From Amblyomma americanum (taxonomy: Eukaryota; Arthropoda; Arachnida; Ixodida; Ixodidae), in the NCBI RefSeq assembly GCF_052857255.1, contig NC_135497.1, forward strand, positions 195,210,006-195,274,005: a stretch of 64,000 bases of DNA. Reading direction: 5' to 3'. Positions 55,201-64,000 of this stretch are shown here, piece after piece (positions within the stretch are counted from its first letter, which is position 1; every line of letters begins with the position of its first letter). The translations under genes and the position numbers were made by a program. The notes beneath the pieces are model-generated. The model saw only the letters and a program-made list of their open reading frames with translations, searched no databases and had not been told where the DNA came from.

Positions 55201-58200
55201 AACTCTGTGGGCACCTGTACATTAAGGTCAAGCTTGTTTTTATGTTCACTCTAATTTGCAAAATATAAATTTTATGGCATTGTGTGCTAGTTGTGACCAA
55301 ATTGTATATATAGTCAAGCCCGAAGGTTGCGGAGATTGCGTTCATTGTTTCCGAAGTTTGTAGTATGTGTACTTCCCTTATTGCACCCAAAAATGTAGTC
55401 GAAAGTCTATTATGTACTAATACCTTTTCAGAGCAGACCCTATTATGGCAGTCTTCAAGCTCTTAAACACTGTCATATCACGTGCTCTTTCCCAAGCACC
55501 TTGCTGCGAATGGGACTTTAGGGATGCGGTATGATCACGATTGAATGCTCACGATTGAAGCATTCAAGTTAACTGGTAGTAGGTTAACCACCTAGTCTCC
55601 AGTCCTTGACAAACCTCCCTAGGCCAAACGCTAGGCCAAAGCATGGTATAACTAAGGTCCCTATCTTTCTGCAGTAGCAAATTTTGAATTCCACGAATGC
55701 AGAACAAAGCATCCGTGAAATTCCGGAGGAAGCATAAACTGCATGAAAGAAACGTGCATGTTTATTTTCTGAGCACATGCCTTGCATGCTGCAGAGGTGC
55801 CTCTTCTAAAATTGAAGGTGGGTGTAACTCAGCATCAAGTAATGTTTCCTGTTATCTTGATTCAAAAAGTGGTGCTTGTTTCAAACTAGATCTCCATAAC
55901 AAGTGAATAATCCCTTTGCATCAACAGAGTTGATTGTGATAGACAAATGTTTGAAAGCAATGGTAGAGTGTTGAGGTCACTGCTTCCATTCCAGTCAAGG
56001 TGGACAGTTAGTTGAAATCTTCACCTTGTTCATCTTACTTAAATAGAAACTGTGCAAGGTCTCTGTCGTTGGATTTCAGCTGTCAAGCAGTTTTTAGGCA
56101 CACTTGCCCCTGAGCAGCTATGACTTCAATCCAGGCACGCTTGCAAACTTCAACCTTTCTTCTGGTAGAAGCCTGACCTACAGTGGATCCTTCTCCAGCT
56201 ATGGTTGGCCTGAACGGTTATTGGTTCATGTTCTGGTAGCTGCATGGTGCCACTGGTAGTTTTTGGTCGTCACTTAGTTGTTTTAGGTTGTGACTGTGCA
56301 TTGTATGAATATATTTGAACAACTGGCCACTTTTTTAATGTATATCATGTAAGTGCCAACTGTCAAGTGTATCAGCACATTGTCATTACATAGAGTGGTG
56401 AAACCAGCAACGATAGGTATATGAATGGAGAGCTCATGCCATCATTTGTGTTATGCCCATGGGATTACTTTTGCCAATGCCAGCCGCCGCGGTGGCTGAG
56501 TGGTTATGGTGCTCGGCTTCTGACCTGAAAGACGTGGGTTTGATCCTGGCTGCAGCGGTCTCATTTCGATGGAGGCAAAATGGTAGAGGCCCGTGTGCTG
56601 TACGATGTTAGTGCACGTTCAAGAACCGCAGGTAGTCAAGGTTATCCGGAGCCCTCTGCTGTAGCATCCCTCATAGCCTGAGTTTCTTTGTGACATTAAA
56701 CCCCATAAAGCCAAACCAAAGCAATCTTTGTCAATACTGTGATAAGGCGCTGACACACTGGCTGGTCAATTGCTGTGCAGTTGTTTTAAAGCATTGGCTG
56801 GCTGTATACCCAAAATTGAACAGACCACGAATCTGAGACCAAAGTGAACTGCGAGCTTGTGAAATTTAAGAGGAATATTTTACTGATGTTTGTGTGTTGC
56901 ATAGCTATGCTTGTCCGTCAACATACTGTGGCCATGAATTTTCATAGCCTGAGACGCCCTGAAGATTTAGGCCACAGAACAATGTTTAATTCATTTGAAA
57001 TGCAACTCGTACTTGTGTATACATTACTTCATTCCTTTATACATTGCATAGTTGCAACTGCCCTCGTCCCTTTTGTTCCTCCCTCTCCCTCCTTTCCTTA
57101 CCCTCTGTCCTTTCTTTCTTTGGACCCAGATAAAGCAACGTTTCTTGGAGGGAAGCTTGTCATCTCGAGCATGGACAGCACAAGAGCATGAGCTTGACAG
57201 AGACTTTGGCTGCGTCATTGCTGATATTATGGTAAATGTTATCTTTCTTACCACAGGAAATGATTGGGTGAAGTGACAGCAGTGGGGAACTTAGTAGAGT
57301 GGTTTGGTAAATCTTTTCGATAAGTTTTGATGAGACTTGTTAAGCTACCCTTGTAGAAGTGGTGCTAACACAGTACTCTCCCCTACCTTTTGCAATTGAA
57401 TTTCTATGGAAATGTATGCATACTTGCAGTTTCTTTTATACTTGGTGTAACTTTAAGTTGTGGAAATTAAAGCTGTTCAAGAAAGGCATTTACTCCAACA
57501 AAAACTGATGAGGCTGAAGCATTGCAGAGGTCTCATTATTTCTTGCTCTAGTTAGTATTGTCCTTTATTCTTCGCCTTTGATTTTGTACAAAATTTCATC
57601 CCCTATAAGATGGGAAAGTTAAGGAACCGGGATGGATTTTTTTTTTATGCCATGCTTGAGCTTTGCTGGCTGAGCCACTGACAGTGCTTAAAGATCGCCC
57701 TAAAGAGGTTAGACTAACAGCGTCATTGCTCTCACATGTCATCGTAGCGCAACTGCAACAGTGGCCGCACCGGGGACCAGATTTCACAACTGCATCGACA
57801 GGTGGAGGATGTGCGCGGCATTATGGCACAGAACATAGAGCGGGTCGTTGAGCGAGGTGACAGGCTTGACAGCCTCCTTGAAAAGACCCAAGACCTGGAG
57901 CAAGCGGTCAGTTGGCTGAAGTAAAATTTTTTTCCCTCGTTTGTGACCATGAAAGGGTGATTGAGCTGCTGTCTATCTGTGCTGTGTGTGATGCTGGTCT
58001 GTCCAAGTGTTGTTAGAAGAGCAGCAGCTCATCATGATTATGCTGTTTTTAAAAGCAAATTCCTAGTATCTTTGGTGTGCTCCTGATGTTGGCCTAGGGT
58101 TCTACACCAAAGCTATAAGAGCTGCGAATTTGACTTATGTGCTTTAACAAGACAAAATGTGACTGATATTAGTTTTGCGTATTGGGTATTCTTTCTTCAG

Positions 58201-59209
58201 AACTATATGCATTCATAGACTCAACGCGTGCTCCATGGTAGCTGCCGTGCTATGTACTGCCTAAAACCTTAGTCGCGGCCTAGACAGGTGGATAGAAAAT
58301 TCGGACTTGGCCTTAACTGATGAGATGCAGTCAAGCAGCAGCTGAACTAGTATGATGATTTCATCTCTAATTTTGTACTGTGCTAACTAGAGTGTTAAAA
58401 GTATATTTTACAATTTCTAAGACATCCAAAATTTTTGGAAGCATATCTAGTGGTAACCTGAAGGGGTTGACCTTATTGTCCATTTGGTGGAGCTCTGTGA
58501 AAAATTGATTTTTTGACGCATTATGACTTGCACTGTATATTGAAAGGAAATCTGTTATGGTCTAGTGCATTTCTGTTTGCATTAATCGTTTGTAACAGAG
58601 GGAATGGCTTCTAAATGTGATGCACAATTGATTTACAATTGCTACAGGATTATTACGATCAATTTTTGAATATGCATAACCATATTTTAATGAGTAAAAA
58701 GGCATCTAGTTATTAGTTTACTCTTGACAATTTTTTAGTTGCTTTTTAAAAAAAATTTTAGATGCTTAGCAGCTCTTCAGGCTTTTTGTATTTTTGCAGC
58801 TGTCTTTCTTTCTTGCCCTAAGTCTTTACATTTTCACTTAAAATATGTACATTATGCCGGGAAGGCAAGTTGCTATGTTTGCCCATTGTTCTCGAGTTGT
58901 CTTTTTTGAGGATGAACTAATTGAAAAATAAGTAAATATGCAAAGTTGTATTTTGCAGTCATGTAGGTACATGTGCCCTCCCATTTTTTTTGCGTCTAGC
59001 TAGTAAACTTTGCTAGTTGTGTTTTTATCGTGGGCATTTGGTAATGCTTCCTTTTGACATTACAGGGGACAGTATTCAAAGCCACTGCAAAGAAAGTGAA
59101 TCGCCACATGTGTCTTCGTAATGCTCGCATGATGATCGTCATCGGAATTATCGTAGCAGGTGTGATCACCTTGATAACCTTGTTTGCAACAGGTGTGATC
59201 AAGACATAA
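49296..59209 (+). CDS. Vamp7: VAMP7-type longin R-SNARE, five coding exons
   Basis: Exons 49296-49450, 52299-52395, 57130-57231, 57748-57906 and 59066-59209; all introns GT-AG with matching phases; 218 residues against about 220 for VAMP7. Longin domain, residues 1-118: 'YCAIARDATVLVSH', 'FEYLLSDVLREIPP', 'GGYVFHLLVEQGLVYICAT', 'IKQRFLEG'. SNARE motif in exon 4: 'DQISQLHRQVEDVRGIMAQN', with the zero-layer Arg at about residue 154 (V-E-R-G-D-R-L). A C-terminal membrane anchor lies at about 193-214, in exon 5 ('MMIVIGIIVAGVITL'). The family drives fusion of late endosomes, lysosomes and secretory vesicles; the longin domain folds back to regulate it. ATG 49296 is 23 bases after a splice-acceptor-like TAATGCAG, so a 5' non-coding exon is likely. 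VAMP7 fits best among longin R-SNAREs; orthology is inferred. Confidence 0.9.
49815..49960 (+). mobile_element. SINE-like repeat, family H, intron 1 copy
   Basis: A B-box-like GGTCCTGGGTTCGAGCCC (49832-49849) is followed by TTTTCTTCAACTGCAAAG and GGCTTCCCTCTGCAGCAGT. The 3' end is GATGCTAACAAGTAATTGC. Related copies at 51455-51580 (minus) and 61740-61870. Confidence 0.6.
50880..51000 (+). mobile_element. decayed tRNA-derived SINE
   Basis: GCATGAGCTCAGTGGTTTAA resembles the A-box region and AAAGAACCCCAGATGGTAGA the SINE body. The centre is missing. In intron 1 of the VAMP7-type gene. Confidence 0.45.
51455..51605 (-). mobile_element. SINE-like repeat, family H, minus-strand copy
   Basis: On the minus strand: CCAGGGCAAATTATCTTCAG, then CAGCTTCCCTCTGCAGCCA, then GATACTAACGAGTAATTACT. 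The terminal block is repeated in inverted orientation at 51583-51605. In intron 1. Confidence 0.6.
53339..53525 (+). mobile_element. tRNA-derived SINE, 5'-truncated (TTAAACCCC variant)
   Basis: Starts at TTTCAGTGGAGGTGAAACAT, continues CTGTGTGCTGTGCATGTCGG and CCCAGGTGGTCTTAATTAA, and ends GGGACGTTAAACCCCATAAT. A short duplication (TCTGATAA twice) sits in the middle. In intron 2. Confidence 0.75.
53571..54354. mobile_element. T2-type MITE with a nested SINE
   Basis: Left end AGGAGTACAGACACC after CTAA (a changed TTAA); right end, reversed, AGGAGTAGGGATACC followed outward by TTAA (54355-54358). Internal sequence matches 40930-41367. A SINE-like insertion at 53938-54178 separates the halves. 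In intron 2 of the VAMP7-type gene. Confidence 0.72.
53938..54178 (+). mobile_element. tRNA-headed SINE, family I
   Basis: The head has an A box TGGCCCAGTGGCTTCAGCAT and a B-box-like GTGTGAGTTTCTATCCC. The body (CACCGGTTTCCAGTGGGTAC, TCTTGTCCCATAGTGCTCTT) is unrelated to the Ruka-like SINE. Tail CCATTAAAACATCATTATAA. A second 3' fragment lies at 54505-54580. Confidence 0.65.
54470..54585 (+). mobile_element. family I SINE, 3' fragment
   Basis: TCTTGTCCCATGGCACTCTT and GGCCACAGATGCCCTTATGC match the end of the copy at 53938-54178. Preceded by a 14-A run; tail (ATC)n-like CATCATCATCATT. Confidence 0.65.
56480..56715 (+). mobile_element. tRNA-derived SINE, complete (TTAAACCCC variant)
   Basis: Head GCCGCCGCGGTGGCTGAGTG with A box, B box GTGGGTTTGATCCTGGC (56537-56553), body TCGATGGAGGCAAAATGG, CCCGTGTGCTGTACGATG and CGGAGCCCTCTGCTGTAGCA, end TGACATTAAACCCCATAAAG. 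About 235 bp, in intron 2 of the VAMP7-type gene, sense orientation. Confidence 0.82.
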
Positions 59210-59960
59210 TTAGTTTTGCTTCCATATGTGAGGCTGCATTCCTTGAAAACAAACCCCTTGGAGATTTTATGGTGCATAATATTCTGGTATGAAATAATTT
59301 TCATGTTTGGAACTCTTGAATGGGCACATGAATTAGTGGCTGGATGTTTGTAATTAGTGACCACAGCATGTTTGTAATGTGTGATACAGAGTATATCAAA
59401 TATTGCTAGAACTTGCTCATTCGAGTGCGATTTAGCTGCAGTCCTGGCCATATAATGGCGTGCATGAAGTGCCTGATGTATTTAAGTTTGCTGCTGATAT
59501 GTGTGTGTTTGACCCAAGCTCTGTCTAAAAGCAATACACTTCTGCCATTGCACTGGGTCCATCATAACCATTGATGGAAGGGGCCATTTCGTTAGACTTT
59601 TTCACTGTAGACTCAGCTATGCCTTTGAAAGTTGCATTAAAAACATTGCTATTGATTACCCATTTGTACATGATTGGTGCTCTAGTTATTACTTTGTCTA
59701 CCCGGGTGGCCTTAATTCCTCAAGGAGAAAAAGGAAAGCCTGCTTTATAGTGAAGTAAATGTGATTCTAATAGAAATCTCATCTTTGCTAATGCAAACTT
59801 ATGTGGTTGTTGACCTTCACAAATACAAATGACCAACTTGGGGACTTGGTGATTGCCATGTTTGCAATTTTCATGGTGCCAAGTAAAGCCTAGATGGATA
59901 AATATCTTTAGTGTATTTGTGCGTGTATGTGTGCGTGTGTATTCTGTGAGCATATATAAC

Positions 59961-60791
59961 AGGTGTTTCAGGGCAGCCCGCCACTCATTTTTAAAATAGG
60001 TTTTTTCAGGTAAAGGGAAGAATTTTCCGGCTTATTAATACCAGTGTTGGTGGACATCAAAAAACATGAACCATTTTCACTAGTAGAATGATTTACTAAA
60101 TTCTAATAGTTAACTTTTTAACAATTACTTATATGTGCCTGACTCTAATTAGTGACCTGTAGCTGGCCGTTAATAATAGCCATATCAGTTTTAAAATTTC
60201 ACAAACACTATTACCCTCGCTGCTGTGGCTCAACAAACTTTGGCCATCTCTCACACCATTCGAAAACCACATGCCTGCAAAGAGCGCAAAGCAGCATCAA
60301 TCAAATCGCAACACTCTGTGAAGCACCATGTTCCATTCTCTGCCTCGTCTGTGCTGGAGCAGCAAAGTGGACGGTAGTGGGGAGCGTGGCAATGTGGGAA
60401 GGGCAGAGAATGTCACTTGGCACACGTGTAATGGAGTGTCATGATTTGATGGACGTCGGTTTGCACTCCCCGCAACCGCGCGGTCTTCGAATTGCACAAG
60501 AAATGGTCCAAATTCGTTGAGCCGCAGCGGCGAGAGTAATTGCATTTTCAAAATTTTAAAAACTGATATGGCTCTTACTAATGGCTGGCTAAAGTCCCTA
60601 TTTGCAATCAGGTGTTTATAAACGTGATAGTTCAAGTTAACTATTACTATTTAGTTAATAATTTTACTAATTCACATGATTCACCTGTTTTTGGACATCT
60701 GGTATTACTGGTATCACTATGCTGCAGAAGGCTTCTCTTTACCTTGAAAACCCTATTTTAAAAATTAATGGCAGGCTTCCCTGAAACACCT
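59961..60791. mobile_element. fold-back element with ~280-bp inverted arms
   Basis: Ends AGGTGTTTCAGGGCAGCCCG and, reversed, AGGTGTTTCAGGGAAGCCTG. Both arms continue through TTTTTAAAATAGG, the GTGGACATC/GTCCAAAAACAGG area, AGTTAACT and TAGCCATATCAGTTTTAAAA to GCTGTGGCTCAACAAA / GCTGCGGCTCAACGAA. About 260 bp of unpaired centre (60245-60510). It has no coding capacity. It lies 750 bp downstream of the VAMP7-type stop codon, possibly within its 3' UTR. Confidence 0.8.
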
Positions 60792-61030
60792 AGCATACAC
60801 ATATAGTGAAAGTTTTTCTAGAGTGTAAAGTGCTGACTTAAGAACGCAAAGCAAACTACTCTTGGATTCAACATATGGTGCAGTACATATCTTTTTTCCA
60901 TTTTACAAAAAGTGTTTGCCCTTACGTCCATTGCCAACACCTGGCAGAGGTAAGAAATGAACCATTGTTGTAGATGACTCAAGCTACTTAAAACTTCTCG
61001 ACGAATTTTTCTAGTCATGACCAAATGATA

Positions 61031-61185
61031 GCAATAAATTCCTGTGAGCTGAAGATTACGTCAAGGACAAAGATTTTTGTATATCTCATAATATACCTCT
61101 ACCCTGTGGAGTCTATATTTGCACAGTAATATATACTTTTTGGGTTCAGTGTGTCATGCATGTTTCTTCAAAGCAATAAATGCTG
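61031..61185 (+). terminator. candidate polyadenylation signals of the VAMP7-type gene
   Basis: AATAAA occurs at about 61033 and 61172 with GT-rich sequence after the second (TGTATTATTTT). Earlier ATTAAA-like hexamers (about 59637) are also possible. Which is used cannot be told from sequence. Confidence 0.3.
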
Positions 61186-61739
61186 ATATAATTGACCATT
61201 TCTGCTAACTGTATGTATTATTTTGATGCATGCAGTGGTGGTAATGCTGTGCCAATTGTGCCAGCCTGCGCCATTTAATTAAACATGCTACATGCTGCTA
61301 CAAATCCATCATTTTTGATGAAATTGTGCTAGTGCTGCGCCAAATGGCATTCCAGCAACCAAAAACTGTGGTGAATCCGAGGTGGCACAGGTAACCGCTG
61401 AAAATGCACAGGCATGAGTCTGGTTTCTTCTCCCTGTATATGACAAGGAAGATGAACTATGGAGTCCAAATCTGCCCAAATCTTCCCCTTTTTACTTGTT
61501 AGCCCTTTACCACCTACTGTTACTACACGGCATGCATGCATTTTGCATATATATGCCTCGACGACACTGCCAGCATTATTCGAAACGAACACGGTGAGTG
61601 CATATGCGAAAAAAAAAGTGCTCTTGAAGAGCCTTGTGTAGTGCTTGTGTAGCACCATCCATTGTCCCATAGGGTAAATGTTTGCCCACGGCTAAGGTTT
61701 CTCACGTGTTACTGCTACTACCTCTATTTTGTGGACCTC

Positions 61740-61875
61740 ATTCATTCTCGTTGCAGCCCCGGACCAGGACGAATTTTTCTTCAACTGTGAGGTTTCTATG
61801 AAATCTGTTTGGCTTTCCTTTGTAACTGTTTGGCTGTGCTTGGGAGGATGCTAATGAATTATTATTTAAGTTTGC
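61740..61875 (+). mobile_element. SINE-like repeat, family H, third copy
   Basis: CAGCCCCGGACCAGGACGAA (B-box remnant), TTTTTCTTCAACTGTGAGGT, TGTTTGGCTTTCC and GGATGCTAATGAATTATTA align with 49840-49955. Confidence 0.6.
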
Positions 61876-62049
61876 ACAGTAGAACCACATAATTGAAACT
61901 TTTGGAGTAGAAAGTCTGTTCATATAAATAGTTCATATTGCAGCACTTACAATGAAGGGGTTGCTGTACTGGAACCACACTGTACAGTCGTGATCTCAAG
62001 CTTGTGATCTTACTGGATGTCCTCTGCCATGTGAGCTTGTTAATTATAA

Positions 62050-62290
62050 ACCCACCATGGTGACTCAGTAGTTAGCATGCCTGGCTACTGAACCGGGGTA
62101 CCTGGGTTCAATCCTGGCCGTGGTGGCCACATTTCAGTGGATGCGAAATTTAAAGGCGCCCGTGTGTTGTGCGATGTCGGTGCACGTTAAGGAACCCCAG
62201 GTGGTCTAAATTATTCCAAAGCCCTGCACTGCAGCGTCCTTCATGTCCTATGTGTCTTTGGGATGTTAAGCCTGACAATTTAAGAACATT
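62050..62290 (+). mobile_element. tRNA-derived SINE, complete
   Basis: Head ACCCACCATGGTGACTCAGT with A box, B box CTGGGTTCAATCCTGGCC (62102-62119), body CATTTCAGTGGATGCGAAAT and CCGTGTGTTGTGCGATGTCG, end GGGATGTTAAGCCTGACAAT. Confidence 0.8.
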
Positions 62291-64000
62291 AATTATTGTC
62301 ACAGTGCAAGAAAATACTCTGAGCAGAGTCTCTTCATGAGAAATGCTTAATTTTTTTTTTTTTGTTCGCAATAAAGCTCGAATCTCTTTCTGGTTGTGTT
62401 GATGGTCATCCAACAGCAGAACAAGTGTTTATTGCTCGGGAAATTGCATTTAATTGTTTTTACACCGCTCAATTCAAACTCATCCCATATACTCCGAAAT
62501 AACTCTATCACTGTTTTGAAGGAAATGGCGCAGTAGCCCGACCTTTGGGACCCGTGCCTAAAAAACTGGCGACACACTGTTTAGTTTCGAAATCGGCTGA
62601 TGGTGCCTACACCTGTTTTTCTTTTTTTTTTGCCTTTTCTACCTTACAAGAGCTCCGTTCTCAGTAAAAGCCTTTGTCATTAGAACAAGGTAATCTGTCG
62701 ATACAGGCCAACTTCTCAGTCCTCAGTGTCTCTTTAATTAAATATTTTGGGAAGCAGTGAAGTGCGTGGTACATGCCTGGCAAGTCCAAGACCATGAGCG
62801 GAGGAAAATGGTGCCGTTCTTTGAGTCAAAGGCCATGCATGTGGAACAAAACGCTTCGTCGCGAGAGGCACGGATATATTGGAGTGCAGGAAATCATCTG
62901 TGCGGTTAGGGTGGCTTTGGTGGCTACCATAGCGTGAGCACTCCTTTGCAGCATCGTAATGCTACCAAAGCAAAGTGCCCGTTCTCATCCCAGAATGATC
63001 GCTGTGACCCATGCTGTGACTGGTGACGGCCTGTTTATTAAATAAATTGCGGCTTTCCGTGGCTATCTCCTTCAATCAGAGCAGGTTTGAGGTGCAGTTA
63101 AAACTGTGATGTGGGAGTGAACAGTCAAGTGACACTTTTCAGTTCTCGCAGGCATTATTAAGCTTGAATGAAGAAAGTACTAAATTTAAACTGAAAACTG
63201 AAATGGGCATTTCTCAACTTTCTCTCCAGCTTTCACAAATAAAGCTTTGCACCAGCGTTAATGATACAAAGGTTAGCTAATTTATCTTTATTGAGCAATT
63301 GACAAGTTAGGTGCATTGAAAAATGTGCGAACCTGGTCAAGACGGCTGCCTACAATCCTGCACTGCTAATTGAGATCTGCAGGCAGCATGTTGTCGTTTT
63401 TTAAACATTGGCACCAGTTAGGTGAAGGATCCTATATAATCGCATTTCTAGGGCTCCTGCTACAAAACACTATGAAGCTGCTCGAAATTGAATTTTTGCC
63501 TGCTACAAAGCCAGCTCCTAAGCATGCTCCAAAATGCTCTTGGTTATTCCTACCACTGTTCATGTTAGATTCTGCATTCTCCTCAATATTTCTCATCCTA
63601 TGCCAGTGATTATTTTAAAAGCGGAAAACTGCATTCACTCTCCATTGTAAAGAATGCAAATGCACATGATTATGCTTAGAGTGCTTTAAGCTGCATGCAT
63701 GGTAGCAGAACTCTTGTTGTGAAAAGGTTTGTATACTTGTTGCACATGTATTACTATTGTTTAAGAATTGCGAGCTTCTGTGGTGGGAGAAACAAACTCC
63801 CACGAGTGCACCACTTTCCAGGCCCGACTTGGTCATGTGACTATAGGTGGTGCACACCCTAGAGTGGCTGCAATGCACTGTGATGGCAACACTGCTTCCA
63901 GACAAAGCCCACCGTACAGGTGTTGCTGCACAGCTCTCTGGACTCTAAGCCCTCCTCCAAGGCGAACTGGAAGCATTAGTAGCTATTTCGTGCCTTTTCC
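62291..64000. other. right-hand flank without recognisable genes
   Basis: AT-rich. The frames present (for example 63370-63609 and 63615-63905 on the minus strand) show no known motifs or convincing exon borders. Could be 3' flank or the intron of a neighbouring gene. Confidence 0.45.

Overview
The window is nuclear DNA of an animal, most likely a hard (ixodid) tick. The evidence is several tRNA-headed SINEs that resemble the tick Ruka family, Penelope-like, I-like, CR1-like and Tx1-like retroelements, spliced genes with GT/AG introns, and one spliced host gene for a longin R-SNARE (VAMP7 type). The tick assignment is inference from repeat families known from memory; no search was run. There is no bacterial, organellar or CRISPR content.

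Layout. 1-1000: tail of a Penelope-like element (PLE). 2097-11419: one Ty3/Gypsy LTR element flanked by the 4-bp duplication AAGC. Its 5' LTR was hit by a snap-back SINE (2172-2450) and by a 6.4-kb I-like LINE (LINE A, about 2477-8849), and LINE A carries a CR1-like LINE tail (about 4405-5306). 11420-17470: degraded spacer with SINEs, a ~28-bp tandem repeat and a LINE tail split by two SINEs. 17.6-21.42 kb: a second LINE (LINE B), cut off inside its reverse transcriptase where a second PLE (21421 to about 27.9 kb) begins. That PLE is split by a Harbinger transposon (22913-27708, duplication CAG) carrying a broken three-exon transposase.

28515-38540 is the most striking part: three DNA transposons nested like Russian dolls, each with its own superfamily-typical target duplication. 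The outer one is a T2/Kolobok-type element (TTAA), the middle one a Harbinger derivative (CAT, inverted), and the inner one a P-element-like THAP transposon of 7782 bp (8-bp GTCAAACG). The P-like transposase has three exons and 958 codons, and is broken by a single in-frame stop.

39.2-47.9 kb holds a LINE ORF1 scrap, a T2-type MITE and a minus-strand Tx1/L1-like LINE (LINE C). LINE C is itself interrupted by a TA-flanked MITE and by the tail of a LINE B-like element with a 10-bp duplication. From about 48 kb the DNA becomes AT-rich and ordinary. It holds the only host gene I can support: a five-exon VAMP7-type R-SNARE (49296-59209, +, 218 codons), with SINEs and MITEs in its introns and 3' flank.

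Almost every mobile-element gene is a pseudogene. The VAMP7-type gene looks intact and should act in endolysosomal or secretory vesicle fusion.
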